A DNA stretch of 35,545 nucleotides, taken from a virus. The notes beneath the pieces were generated by a model, which was given only the letters and a program-made list of their open reading frames with translations, was not told the origin of the DNA and did no database searches. The stretch lies in the IMG/VR virus record IMGVR_UViG_3300037225_000388, positions 1-35,545 of that record; one strand, 5' to 3'. Position numbers and translations under genes: made by a program. This document shows, piece by piece, positions 25,333 to 32,429 of this stretch; position 1 is the stretch's first letter; every line of letters starts with the position of its first letter.

Positions 25333-26580
25333 ATGGGCCAGCTCGTACTCTCGCAGGAAACACCGCAGGCTCCCGTAAGCGGGAAGACGGTCATCTACGC
25401 GGACCCCGCCGACAGCGGAAGGGTGAAGGCGATCCAGTCGGACGGCTCGATCCAGCAGCTCTCCGCCTCGGGCTTCAGGGACAGGAACTTCCTGATGAAC
25501 CCCGAGTTCGCCATCGCTCAGCGGCAGGTGCCCAACACGCTGACGACCTACAGTTCCACCACGGCGCGCGTGTATGCCGCCGACAGGTGGGCCATGGTCA
25601 ACTCGGTGGCATCCCTCCAGTTCCAGAACGTGGACAACAACGGCGCCCCCGTGGCGGGTGTCCAGGCACGCTTCATGGGGAACTTCAAGCAGATCACGGG
25701 AGCGGGCAAGTTCGTCCTCATGCAGTGGCTCGACGGAACGGACTCCACTGAGCTTGCGGGCCGAACGGTTCGCTTCCAGTTCAAAGCCCGACAGACGGTG
25801 AACCCCGCGACCCTTCGCCTCGGGATGCTCTACCTGAACGCCTCGGGAACCGTGGATACCCCGCCTGCCACCATCGCCTCGGCGTTCGGTCTGACGGGCG
25901 TTGACCCCACTTGGGGGACGAACCTCAACGTCATCAACCCTGTCACCTGTGAATCCTCGGGCATCATCAACAACACCAGGGGAAGCTCGGGCGTGGATTG
26001 CGTCCTGACCGCGGCCTTCCAGAGGTTCTCGGCAACCTTCGTTATTCCCGCGGGAGCGAACATCAAGAACCTCGTTCCCGTCATCTGGACCTCGACGATC
26101 CCCGCGATCAACGACATCATCCAGATCACCGAATGCGGGCTGTACGTGGGAGCGGACATCCGTGACTACTACCCGCGCTCCTTCGGGGACGAGCTCATCG
26201 CCTGCCAGAGATTCTACGAGAAGAGCTTCCCTCTCCTGATCGCCCCCGCGGCATCGGTCACCGTCGCCAACGGCGGCTACGGGGCGCAGGCCATCCTCAA
26301 CAGGACGGGATCAGGAACGGCGGCGGCCGTCCAGGTCCCCATCCAGTTCGTGGCGAGGAAGAGGGCAGTCCCCACGCTCACCCTCTTCACCCCTGTCGGG
26401 GCGGGCGCCACTGCCTACCGTCACACAGGAACGACTCCTGCCGTGCAGGGAGCGGCCGCGGCCAACACCAGCGCCACCACGGAGTACGGATCCTCGATCA
26501 CCGTGACCTCGGAGGCCACGGCCAACGGAGCGGTGGGAGACCTCTGCTCCATCCACTGGACCGCAGACGCGGACATCTGA
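25333..26580 (+). CDS. tail or head fibre with carbohydrate-binding-like domain, 415 aa
   Basis: A 415-aa protein from ATG 25333. The short N-terminal segment ends in DSGRVKAIQSDGSIQQLSAS, typical of phage surface proteins that display a marker peptide. Residues 50-280 (NFLMNPEFAIAQRQ, AADRWAM, FQFKARQ) have the layout of a carbohydrate-binding beta-sandwich common in phage appendages. The ELIACQRFYEKSF motif near 290 is also typical of these proteins. It is probably a second receptor-binding appendage beside the gp17-like fibre. Confidence 0.75.
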   Translation: MGQLVLSQETPQAPVSGKTVIYADPADSGRVKAIQSDGSIQQLSASGFRDRNFLMNPEFAIAQRQVPNTLTTYSSTTARVYAADRWAMVNSVASLQFQNVDNNGAPVAGVQARFMGNFKQITGAGKFVLMQWLDGTDSTELAGRTVRFQFKARQTVNPATLRLGMLYLNASGTVDTPPATIASAFGLTGVDPTWGTNLNVINPVTCESSGIINNTRGSSGVDCVLTAAFQRFSATFVIPAGANIKNLVPVIWTSTIPAINDIIQITECGLYVGADIRDYYPRSFGDELIACQRFYEKSFPLLIAPAASVTVANGGYGAQAILNRTGSGTAAAVQVPIQFVARKRAVPTLTLFTPVGAGATAYRHTGTTPAVQGAAAANTSATTEYGSSITVTSEATANGAVGDLCSIHWTADADI

Positions 26581-26594
26581 CAAGGAGGGTGGTC

Positions 26595-26774
26595 ATGGCG
26601 AAAAACTGGATCGCGGGAGCGACGAAGAACAAGGGCGCCCTCCACCGGGCGCTTGGGGTTCCCCAGGGCGAGAAGATCCCGGCGAAGAAACTCGCCGCGG
26701 CTGCCAAGAAGGGCGGCAAGATAGGCAAGGAAGCCCGTCTCGCCGAGACCCTCAAGAAGATGCACAAGAAGTAG
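26595..26774 (+). CDS. small basic conserved phage protein, 59 aa
   Basis: ATG 26595 is chosen over GTG 26589 because the AAGGAGGG ribosome binding site overlaps the GTG. The protein (MAKNWIAGATKNKGALHRAL opening) belongs to a widespread family of very basic Lys/Ala-rich phage proteins of unknown function, found near structural genes. It probably binds nucleic acid or packs in the virion; both are inference. Confidence 0.75.
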   Translation: MAKNWIAGATKNKGALHRALGVPQGEKIPAKKLAAAAKKGGKIGKEARLAETLKKMHKK

Positions 26775-26778
26775 GCCG

Positions 26779-27099
26779 ATGCAGATCTCAGCTCTCGTCT
26801 GGGAAGTAATAGGAGCTGGACTTGGGGGTGGCCTGACTCTCCTCATCGTGTTCATCGTGATGTTCACGGGGAAGATCGGGCACCTTCCAAAGAGGATTGA
26901 CCGTATCGAGAGCATGAGTCCCCTCATGCTGGAGGCTCTCCTCATCCTCTTCGACGTGAACATCGTCGAGCTGGAGTGCATCGAGGGGAAGGCTTGCAAC
27001 GGGAATCTCCACGAGGCCAAGGAGAAGATTTCCAACTTCAAGAGCCGGGTGTCCGTGTTCCTGACAAACGCCGCTATCAGCCAGAAGGAACGAAGATGA
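26779..27099 (+). CDS. membrane protein near lysis genes, 106 aa
   Basis: ATG 26779. Residues 7-29 form one transmembrane segment (ALVWEVIGAGLGGGLTLLIV plus following residues), followed by a basic and then mainly helical cytoplasmic part. Adjacent to the endolysin, to which it is coupled by ATGA, it could be a lysis regulator or an atypical holin. The clearer holin candidate is downstream at 27546. Confidence 0.6.
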   Translation: MQISALVWEVIGAGLGGGLTLLIVFIVMFTGKIGHLPKRIDRIESMSPLMLEALLILFDVNIVELECIEGKACNGNLHEAKEKISNFKSRVSVFLTNAAISQKERR

Positions 27100-27536
27100 G
27101 CACGAAACTGACCGACCTCCAGCCCGACGTACAGGGCAAGGCCCAGCTCGCCACCGAGCAGTTGACCGCCGCGGGCATTCCCTTTGCAGTCACGAGCACG
27201 CTTCGCACCGAGGCCGAGCAGATGGCCCTCTTCGCACAGGGACGTGACGCCCTTCCCGCGGTGAACCTCTTGCGCTCGCAGGCGGGAATGCCTCCCATCG
27301 GGGCCTCCGACAACTCCTATACCGTGACCAACGCGGACGGCGTGACGTACAAGAGCAACCACCAGGGGGGCCGTGCGCTGGACGTTGTTCCCGTGAACGC
27401 GGCCGGCAATCCCGTGTGGCCCGACCACAAGGATCCCCGGTGGGAGCAGATCGCCGCGGTTATGAAGGCCAACGGCTTCCAGTGGGGAGGGGACTGGCCG
27501 CGCTTCCCCGATTTTCCGCACTACGAAATTGCATAG
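27096..27536 (+). CDS. endolysin, M15-type peptidase
   Basis: A 146-aa zinc peptidase from an ATGA overlap. The STLRT motif (34-38), the SNHQGGRALDVV motif (88-99, zinc ligands His89 and Asp96) and the WGGDWPRFPDFPHYEI motif (130-145, third ligand His142) are all intact. These define the D-alanyl-D-alanine carboxypeptidase / L-Ala-D-Glu endopeptidase family used by phages to cut cell-wall peptides. No signal peptide is present, so release needs a holin. The next gene follows at once with GGAGGA. Confidence 0.9.
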   Translation: MSTKLTDLQPDVQGKAQLATEQLTAAGIPFAVTSTLRTEAEQMALFAQGRDALPAVNLLRSQAGMPPIGASDNSYTVTNADGVTYKSNHQGGRALDVVPVNAAGNPVWPDHKDPRWEQIAAVMKANGFQWGGDWPRFPDFPHYEIA

Positions 27537-27545
27537 GAGGACAAC

Positions 27546-27749
27546 ATGAAGAAGTGGTGGCAGTCGAAGACCCTCTGGTTCAACATCATCACGCTCATTG
27601 TGGGCGTGCTGGCCGCGGTGCTCGGCGTGGTGAAGAGTCAGGGCTGGGTTGTTGGGCTGACGATCTTCGTGGCCCTCGGCAACGGGATCCTCCGCATCTG
27701 GTTCACTGACAGCGCGATCCAGAACCCCCTTCCCCCGAAGCAGCCGTGA
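27546..27749 (+). CDS. putative holin, 67 aa, two membrane segments
   Basis: ATG 27546 follows TAGGAGGACAAC. The 67-aa protein has a charged start (MKKWWQSKTLW) and two likely transmembrane segments, about residues 10-29 (NIITLIVGVLAAVLGVV) and 34-52 (VVGLTIFVALGNGIL), ending in a soluble tail. This size and topology, next to endolysin and spanins, indicates a holin that permeabilises the inner membrane. Its stop overlaps the GTG of the spanin gene. Confidence 0.75.
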   Translation: MKKWWQSKTLWFNIITLIVGVLAAVLGVVKSQGWVVGLTIFVALGNGILRIWFTDSAIQNPLPPKQP

Positions 27750-28159
27750 AAGGCTGGGTGAGCCATGCGATTGCGTTTGCCCTCGGTGCTGTTCTGTGCG
27801 GTGCTGTTGTGCTTTGGATCTCTCATGGCGCAGGGGCAAAGCTCAACGCCGACCTCACCAATCTCCGAGCCTCTCTGGCAGGCGCTGTTGCCGATCGCGC
27901 AGACCTTGCCCAGCAGCTACGACTTGTTCGTCTCAACGATGCAGAAGCAAGTCGAAGGGCTGACCGAGAACAACTCCTCGTTGAGCAGCAGCAATCTCAG
28001 CTTACTGACCAGCAACGGCTCATTGACGCTGGAAAACGCGGCCTTGAGGGCATCGCTGAAAGCCTCGCAGGAAGCGGAGTTGACATCGGAAAACAAATCC
28101 GCGCTCTTGGCGAAGGATTTGTCCGACTCTACCGCATCTACCATCCGAGCCCAGGCTGA
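27746..28159 (+). CDS. inner-membrane spanin (Rz-like)
   Basis: A 137-aa protein from GTG 27746. Residues 4-26 form an N-terminal membrane anchor (SHAIAFALGAVLCGAVVLW). They are followed by a long periplasmic helical coiled coil rich in Arg, Glu, Gln and Leu, and a Pro-containing end. This is the layout of Rz-type i-spanins, which bridge to the outer membrane and fuse it at lysis. The reading frame overlaps another convincing open frame at 27765-28298 for nearly its whole length. Confidence 0.75.
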   Translation: MKGWVSHAIAFALGAVLCGAVVLWISHGAGAKLNADLTNLRASLAGAVADRADLAQQLRLVRLNDAEASRRADREQLLVEQQQSQLTDQQRLIDAGKRGLEGIAESLAGSGVDIGKQIRALGEGFVRLYRIYHPSPG

Positions 28160-28298
28160 CGCGAAGGGTCTGGAGCTTCAGGTGGGCATCTGGAAGACAG
28201 CAGGAATCGTTGCCGGCGTCGCGGCCGTTGACCTCGGCGTGAAGGCGTTCACGGGTAAGGACATCATCGAATGGGTGGTGTCACTCTTCAAGAAATGA
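27765..28298 (+). CDS. overlapping spanin-like protein, signal peptide and C-terminal TM
   Basis: This frame begins 19 bases after the i-spanin start, in another phase, and shares 395 bases with it. The 177-aa product has an N-terminal signal (MRLRLPSVLFCAVLLCFGSL), a Ser/Leu/Glu/Asn coiled-coil body and a C-terminal membrane segment (about 145-166, KTAGIVAGVAAVDLGVKAF) with a basic tail. Such a layout resembles unimolecular (u-) spanins, but no canonical lipobox is present: Cys16 has Leu before it. The 139 bases beyond the Rz-like stop are coding in this frame only. Which of the two frames is translated, or both, cannot be decided by eye. Confidence 0.65.
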   Translation: MRLRLPSVLFCAVLLCFGSLMAQGQSSTPTSPISEPLWQALLPIAQTLPSSYDLFVSTMQKQVEGLTENNSSLSSSNLSLLTSNGSLTLENAALRASLKASQEAELTSENKSALLAKDLSDSTASTIRAQADAKGLELQVGIWKTAGIVAGVAAVDLGVKAFTGKDIIEWVVSLFKK

Positions 28299-28311
28299 AA
28301 CGGAGGATCAT

Positions 28312-28743
28312 GTGAGCGATCAGCAGGAACAGGCATCCCCTCTCCCGGCCGCACCGGCCGAAGACCCCCAGGTCACGATCAAGAATCTCCAGGACCAGAT
28401 CGGATCCCTCGAAGAGCAGGCACGGCTGGCAGCCGAGGCCCACGCTGCGGACATGAACAACATCACGGCGTTGCAGAAAGAGAACGCAGACCTTCGCGCG
28501 ACCAACGAGGAGTACCAGAAAAGCGTGGACGAACGCTGGGACACCGAGATGAAGAACGCCTACGCGAAGATCCGCCAGGAACTCCTCGCTGACGGGAAGA
28601 TCGCCATCAACGCCATCGAGGGGGAAGCCGTTCTCCTCGCCAAAGACGTGCGCTCCGTGATCCTGGAGGTCCGCAACGGCATCCAGCACTTCGAGACTCA
28701 GTGCCACTTCGACACCCTGCTCCAGAAGCTGGGCATCAAGTAG
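28312..28743 (+). CDS. coiled-coil protein, 143 aa
   Basis: GTG 28312 is preceded by ACGGAGGATCAT. The N-terminus is a Pro/Ala-rich linker, then residues 24-65 form a coiled coil (IKNLQDQIGSLEEQARLAAE, then ENADLRATNEEYQ), followed by a helical acidic region. No enzyme motif is present. It is the last gene before the strong terminator, so it closes the late operon. Function is unknown. Confidence 0.75.
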   Translation: MSDQQEQASPLPAAPAEDPQVTIKNLQDQIGSLEEQARLAAEAHAADMNNITALQKENADLRATNEEYQKSVDERWDTEMKNAYAKIRQELLADGKIAINAIEGEAVLLAKDVRSVILEVRNGIQHFETQCHFDTLLQKLGIK

Positions 28744-28767
28744 AGATCCCGCCTCGCTCCCGCTATG

Positions 28768-28796
28768 AGCCCTCCGAGCGGAGGGCTTTTTCTTTC
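28768..28796 (+). terminator. rho-independent terminator, end of late operon
   Basis: AGCCCTCC (28768-28775) and GGAGGGCT (28780-28787) form a perfect 8-bp stem around a GAGC loop. It is followed by TTTTCTTTC, continuing the T that closes the stem. This is a strong intrinsic terminator just after the last late gene, separating it from the next operon. Confidence 0.9.
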
Positions 28797-28806
28797 AAAA
28801 TAATCC

Positions 28807-28836
28807 TTGACAATCACGTGCATCCATGCATAATAC
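28807..28836 (+). promoter_or_regulatory. strong sigma70 promoter of the early-type operon
   Basis: A consensus -35 TTGACA (28807-28812) is followed by CATAAT (28829-28834, spacing 16, five of six matches) or TAATAC (28831-28836, spacing 18). It lies ten bases after the terminator and just ahead of the ATG at 28844. The predicted start site falls at or within about three bases of that ATG, so the first gene would have no leader. No ribosome binding site precedes the ATG. Confidence 0.8.
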
Positions 28837-28843
28837 TTAGCAC

Positions 28844-29026
28844 ATGAGAGCAACGGGACGGTTTCAGGACATCCGAATCAGCAAGGTTTCCACGGCGCTT
28901 GTACGCCGTCTGAAGGCAGCCTTGCTGGATGCTGGGGGATCCACGATCAACGAGTGGTTCACTCAGCAGGCCGCGCAGACGGCGGCAGCCTACGAGAACA
29001 GGATGAAGCACGGGAGGCGGACATGA
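28844..29026 (+). CDS. small DNA-binding candidate (RHH-like), first gene of early operon
   Basis: A 60-aa basic protein from ATG 28844. The pattern of a short strand (FQDIRISKV) followed by two helices (TALVRRLKAALLDAGG and STINEWFTQQAAQ) resembles ribbon-helix-helix repressors. As the first gene after a strong promoter it could be an autoregulator (inference). There is no Shine-Dalgarno site and the ATG is essentially at the predicted transcription start, so translation is probably leaderless. The stop overlaps the next start (ATGA). Confidence 0.65.
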   Translation: MRATGRFQDIRISKVSTALVRRLKAALLDAGGSTINEWFTQQAAQTAAAYENRMKHGRRT

Positions 29027-29463
29027 AGATTCATTGGCCTTTGACGTTGAAAGAAACGGACGGAGAAATGGCCCGCGTGTGGGTTCCCCGGGAGCACGCC
29101 GAGGCCGAGATCGAAAAGGCGCGGAGGGAGGGGTACGAGAAGGGCCTCCAAGGGAACATCTACAGGGAGCCTATTGAGAGAGCCCGTGCCGACGAGCGGG
29201 AGAGGATCAGAAAAGAGTACGAGAGGCTCCGATCAACCCACATGCCCCAGGATGCGGCAAAGATAGCCATGGGAGAGCCGATTCAGGAGCCGAAGCCACT
29301 GGAGAAGCTCCCCAAGACGATACCTACATCAACAGCCCTTGAATGCGTCATTTTTGACAAGATAGACGAGATCGTGAACAAGGTGAACGCTCTCGACGCC
29401 GTGAATGTCGAGATCCAGAAGAGCCTTGCCGAGATTGCGAAGTGGAAGGGGTCGAGGCTGTGA
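29023..29463 (+). CDS. hypothetical charged coiled-coil protein, 146 aa
   Basis: ATG 29023 overlaps the preceding stop and is preferred over a longer frame from 28954. The product is highly charged, with a Glu/Arg-rich helical middle (EAEIEKARREGYEKGLQ, then ARADERERIRKEYERL) and a helical end (FDKIDEIVNKVNALDAVNVE). No family is recognised. It is part of the coupled early operon. Confidence 0.7.
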   Translation: MKIHWPLTLKETDGEMARVWVPREHAEAEIEKARREGYEKGLQGNIYREPIERARADERERIRKEYERLRSTHMPQDAAKIAMGEPIQEPKPLEKLPKTIPTSTALECVIFDKIDEIVNKVNALDAVNVEIQKSLAEIAKWKGSRL

Positions 29464-29765
29464 GCGACAAGCAGTCCTTCGTCTTCAGCTTCAGCTTCAG
29501 CTTCAAAGAAGATGGGGTGGGGCTTTGCGAGACCTTCGGGATGAGCACGCAGAAGATGGCGCAGCACATCGCTGACATCCAGATTCGCGCCCGGGAGAAG
29601 TCTCAGGGAGGCAGTACGGCTGACGTTCCCTCTGTGCTGGTGGACATGCTTAACCGGGGGGAACTGTGCGGATCAGTTCTGATGGTCTTGGCGAGCATCG
29701 CCATGAAGGAAATACTGGAGGAGACTCCGGGGGAGATCAACTTGCAGAGGAGGGCCAGGGGATGA
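29460..29765 (+). CDS. hypothetical protein with FSFSFSF strand, 101 aa
   Basis: GTG 29460 overlaps the preceding stop and follows GGAAGGGGTCGAGG; ATG 29442 in the same frame is an alternative. Residues 8-14 (FSFSFSF) are encoded by a hexanucleotide microrepeat, and the rest is helical with Met/Ile/Leu segments. Function is unknown. It overlaps the exonuclease start (ATGA). Confidence 0.65.
   Translation: MSDKQSFVFSFSFSFKEDGVGLCETFGMSTQKMAQHIADIQIRAREKSQGGSTADVPSVLVDMLNRGELCGSVLMVLASIAMKEILEETPGEINLQRRARG
29483..29506 (+). repeat. CTTCAG hexanucleotide microrepeat, four units
   Basis: Three perfect CTTCAG units (29483-29500) and one CTTCAA unit (29501-29506) run in tandem inside the coding frame and give the Phe-Ser alternation. 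Being a multiple of three, changes in copy number would keep the frame. Confidence 0.8.
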
Positions 29766-30718
29766 GCAGCATCGAGTTGGTCCACGAAGAGGACGACCTC
29801 CCCGAGCTGGTGAACGTCACAGTCACAGACACCCCCGATCTGATAGTCGGGTCAGGGATGTCTCCCGAGGAGCGGCGGACCTACATCGGTGGGTCGGATG
29901 CCGCCAAGGCGCTGAACGAGAGTCGGTGGGGCGATAGCTACTCGCTGGCCGAGGAGAAGCTGGGGGTTCGCCCCCCCGACGACCTTTCCACCCGGGAGGA
30001 CGTGTACTTCGGGACCATCCTGGAGGCCGTGGTCTGCCAGGAGTACATGAGGAGGACCGGCAGGAAGGTGCGCCGTGTCCCGCGGCTCCTCCGTCATTCG
30101 AAGTACCCGTGGATGGGCGCTCACCTGGACCGCATCATCATCAACGAGAGCGGGATCATTGAGGCCAAGACCACCAAGGCCAGCAAGGAAGTGGAGTGGG
30201 GCGAGCCGGGGACCGATGAGGTTCCGCGGGAATACTTCATCCAGGGCCAGCACAACATGGCGGTGTCCGACCGCCTCTTCTGCGACTACCCCGTGCTGTT
30301 CGGGGGCCAGAGGCTCCTGATCTACACGGTGAAGCGCGACGAGGCGTTCATCGAGGCCATGATCCGTCTGGAGTACGACCGCGTGTGGCAGTACGTGGAG
30401 CGCGGGGAGCTTCCGCCTCCCGAGACGGCCGAGGAGGCCAACCGCCGTTGGCCGCTGTCACACGAGGGGGAAGTGCAGGCGGACGATGTTGCCAAGGCAG
30501 CCCGCAGGAGCATAGGTCTTGTCCGTGCCGCCCAGAAGCGCCTTGACGAGAAGGACAAGGAGCTTGCGCTGGTTCTGAAGCTCGCCATCGGGGACAACGG
30601 AGACACCCTTATGGATGGATCGGTGAAGCTCTGCACATGGAAGTCGAAAGACGGCTATCACGTTGAGGCATTCGACGTGAAGCCGACACGGGAGCTGCGG
30701 CTCTCGAAACAGAAGTAA
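29762..30718 (+). CDS. YqaJ-type recombination exonuclease (lambda Exo-like)
   Basis: A 318-aa protein from the ATGA overlap at 29762; a longer frame from 29666 is not preferred. The family motifs are clear: YIGGSDAAKAL (41-51), the GTILEAVV acidic helix (Glu89), the PD-(D/E)XK core WMGAHLDRI (Asp123) and IIEAKTT (Glu134 and Lys136), and the Gln/His motif QGQHNMAV (161-168). YqaJ nucleases degrade one strand of double-stranded DNA to feed a single-strand annealing protein. A conserved large protein two genes downstream (30904) may be that partner. Confidence 0.9.
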   Translation: MSSIELVHEEDDLPELVNVTVTDTPDLIVGSGMSPEERRTYIGGSDAAKALNESRWGDSYSLAEEKLGVRPPDDLSTREDVYFGTILEAVVCQEYMRRTGRKVRRVPRLLRHSKYPWMGAHLDRIIINESGIIEAKTTKASKEVEWGEPGTDEVPREYFIQGQHNMAVSDRLFCDYPVLFGGQRLLIYTVKRDEAFIEAMIRLEYDRVWQYVERGELPPPETAEEANRRWPLSHEGEVQADDVAKAARRSIGLVRAAQKRLDEKDKELALVLKLAIGDNGDTLMDGSVKLCTWKSKDGYHVEAFDVKPTRELRLSKQK

Positions 30719-30721
30719 CGC

Positions 30722-30907
30722 ATGGGCGGTCGCGTAGTATGGACATGCAACATGGAGTACGACAACGAAGTCTGGTCGTGCTCTGGTTGCGGACTGGAAT
30801 GGGTTTTCACGGATGTTCCTCCTAATGAGGATCCAGACTTCAAGTTCTGTCCCAAGTGCGGAGGTCGCATAGGGAAGTTCAAAATGCCGATGAAGGAGGC
30901 AACGTGA
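30722..30907 (+). CDS. small zinc-ribbon protein, 61 aa
   Basis: ATG 30722. Two C-x2-C knuckles (CSGC at 20-23, CPKC at 43-46) frame a beta hairpin, the arrangement of a zinc ribbon. It probably binds nucleic acid or a protein partner. The 3' end includes AAGGAGG, a perfect ribosome binding site for the next gene, whose GTG overlaps the stop. Confidence 0.75.
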   Translation: MGGRVVWTCNMEYDNEVWSCSGCGLEWVFTDVPPNEDPDFKFCPKCGGRIGKFKMPMKEAT

Positions 30908-31872
30908 GCAGCGAACAGACAGCAGTCGTGAAAGGGGGAGGGTTCTCCTCCCCCGTGAAGGCCGTGGGGGCCGCGGCGAACACGGAGGCCGAGAGGGCCA
31001 TCGCCGAGGTCAAGGGCGCGATCACCGTCGCAATGGCCAACCCGCGGGACCAGGCCGCCGCGGTGGAGCGCATCCGGGCCATGTGCCGGCGTCCCTCCCT
31101 CGCGGAGAAAGCCATCTACGCCTATCCGAAGGGCGGACAGACGGTGACGGGGCCGAGCATCCGATGTGCGGAGGCCCTCGCTCAGTCGTGGGGGAACTTC
31201 CAGTCCGGGTGGCGGGAGCTTTCCAGCGACGGGCAGAAGTCCACGATCCAGACCTATGCGTGGGACGTGGAGACCAACTCGCGCTTCGAGCGCATCTTCG
31301 ATGTCCCGCACGTCCGGTACACCCGGGAGGGAACGAAGAGGCTGGTGGACCCCCGGGACATCTACGAGAACAACGCCAACCAGGCGGCCCGACGGATGAG
31401 AGCGTGCATCCTGGCCGCGATCCCCGTGGACGTTGTGGAGATGGCCGTTGCCGAGTGCGAGAAGACCCAAGAGGCCGAGCTCACCAAGAGCGGACGCCCG
31501 AAGGTCGAGATCATCAAGAGCCTCATCGCCACCTTCGAGAAGGTGGGCGTGGACCGCCAGAGGCTGGAGGCCTACCTAAAGCACAAGGCCGAGGACATGA
31601 GCAACGCGGAGATCCTGGCGATGGGCCGCATCTACACGGCGATCGACACTGAGGGCAGGAAGCCCGAGGAATACTTCCCCGTGAAGAAGAAGGAGGGGGC
31701 GCAGGACGTTCGCGCCTCCGTGCAGGAGAAGGCGGCGGGGGCGCGCGGACCCTTCGGTGGCGTGTTCAACCGCGGGCAGAAGGGCGCACCCGAGAAGGGC
31801 AAGCTGGACGTGGAGACGGGAGAGAGGGACGAGCCTCCTCCCGAAGACGAAGGCCAGCAGGAGCTTTACTGA
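30904..31872 (+). CDS. conserved phage protein, possible annealing partner, 322 aa
   Basis: GTG 30904 is chosen for the ideal AAGGAGG nearby and the GTGA overlap. The central region (RPSLAEKAIYAYPKGGQTVT, GPSIRCAEALAQSWGN, then DIYENNANQAARRMRACIL) is a conserved phage sequence type often found next to YqaJ exonucleases. By position it may be the recombinase or annealing protein that coats the single strand made by the nuclease. The C-terminus is a charged disordered tail. The SSAP role is inference from neighbourhood and was not proved by motif. Confidence 0.6.
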   Translation: MSSEQTAVVKGGGFSSPVKAVGAAANTEAERAIAEVKGAITVAMANPRDQAAAVERIRAMCRRPSLAEKAIYAYPKGGQTVTGPSIRCAEALAQSWGNFQSGWRELSSDGQKSTIQTYAWDVETNSRFERIFDVPHVRYTREGTKRLVDPRDIYENNANQAARRMRACILAAIPVDVVEMAVAECEKTQEAELTKSGRPKVEIIKSLIATFEKVGVDRQRLEAYLKHKAEDMSNAEILAMGRIYTAIDTEGRKPEEYFPVKKKEGAQDVRASVQEKAAGARGPFGGVFNRGQKGAPEKGKLDVETGERDEPPPEDEGQQELY

Positions 31873-31873
31873 C

Positions 31874-32428
31874 ATGAACGGGACAGGGAGGGCTCTGATA
31901 TTCGCTTTCCTCGTCCTTTCCCTTTCCAGCTTCCGCCAATGGCCAGAGAGCGCGTTCGTGGCTCCAGTGGCAGCGGTGGAAGAGGGAAGGCCAACACCAC
32001 GGCCCTACGGCGTGGACATGCGCTTCGCCGCGCTGGTGTGGCGCTACTGTGACGAGACCGGCGTCCCCTTCTGGATGGCCTGCCGGCTCTTCGGTCAAGA
32101 GTCTGTGGGCAATCCCCTGGCCGGCGTGTGGAACCCCGTAGCCGTTTCGTGGGCGGGTGCCGAGGGACTGGCCCAAGTGATGCCCGTGAATATCCCGCTA
32201 TTCTCTCACCTGTACTTCGACGACAAGCCCTTCGACCCGTTCAATCCCGAACAGGCGATCAAGGCGGGGCTGTACTACCTGCGGGACCTTCGCGCTCAGA
32301 CGGGAAGCTGGAGGATTGCGGTGATGGCATACAACGGGGGGTCAGGTCATTGGTCGAACCCCCGGCGGTACGGAGAGTGGCAACCCGAGAGCGTTGATTA
32401 CGTTCGGGCCGTGATGGGAGGAGGATGA
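31874..32428 (+). CDS. exported lytic transglycosylase (SLT family)
   Basis: ATG 31874 directly follows the previous stop. Residues 4-18 form a hydrophobic export segment (TGRALIFAFLVLSLS). The SLT fold motifs follow: FGQESVGNP with catalytic Glu76, GAEGLAQVMP (95-104) and MAYNGGSGHW (151-160) near the end. It cleaves the glycan of peptidoglycan. It lies in the recombination operon rather than in the gp16-like protein, where T7 carries its transglycosylase. A role in entry, lysis or envelope remodelling is possible. Confidence 0.85.
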   Translation: MNGTGRALIFAFLVLSLSSFRQWPESAFVAPVAAVEEGRPTPRPYGVDMRFAALVWRYCDETGVPFWMACRLFGQESVGNPLAGVWNPVAVSWAGAEGLAQVMPVNIPLFSHLYFDDKPFDPFNPEQAIKAGLYYLRDLRAQTGSWRIAVMAYNGGSGHWSNPRRYGEWQPESVDYVRAVMGGG

Positions 32429-32429
32429 G

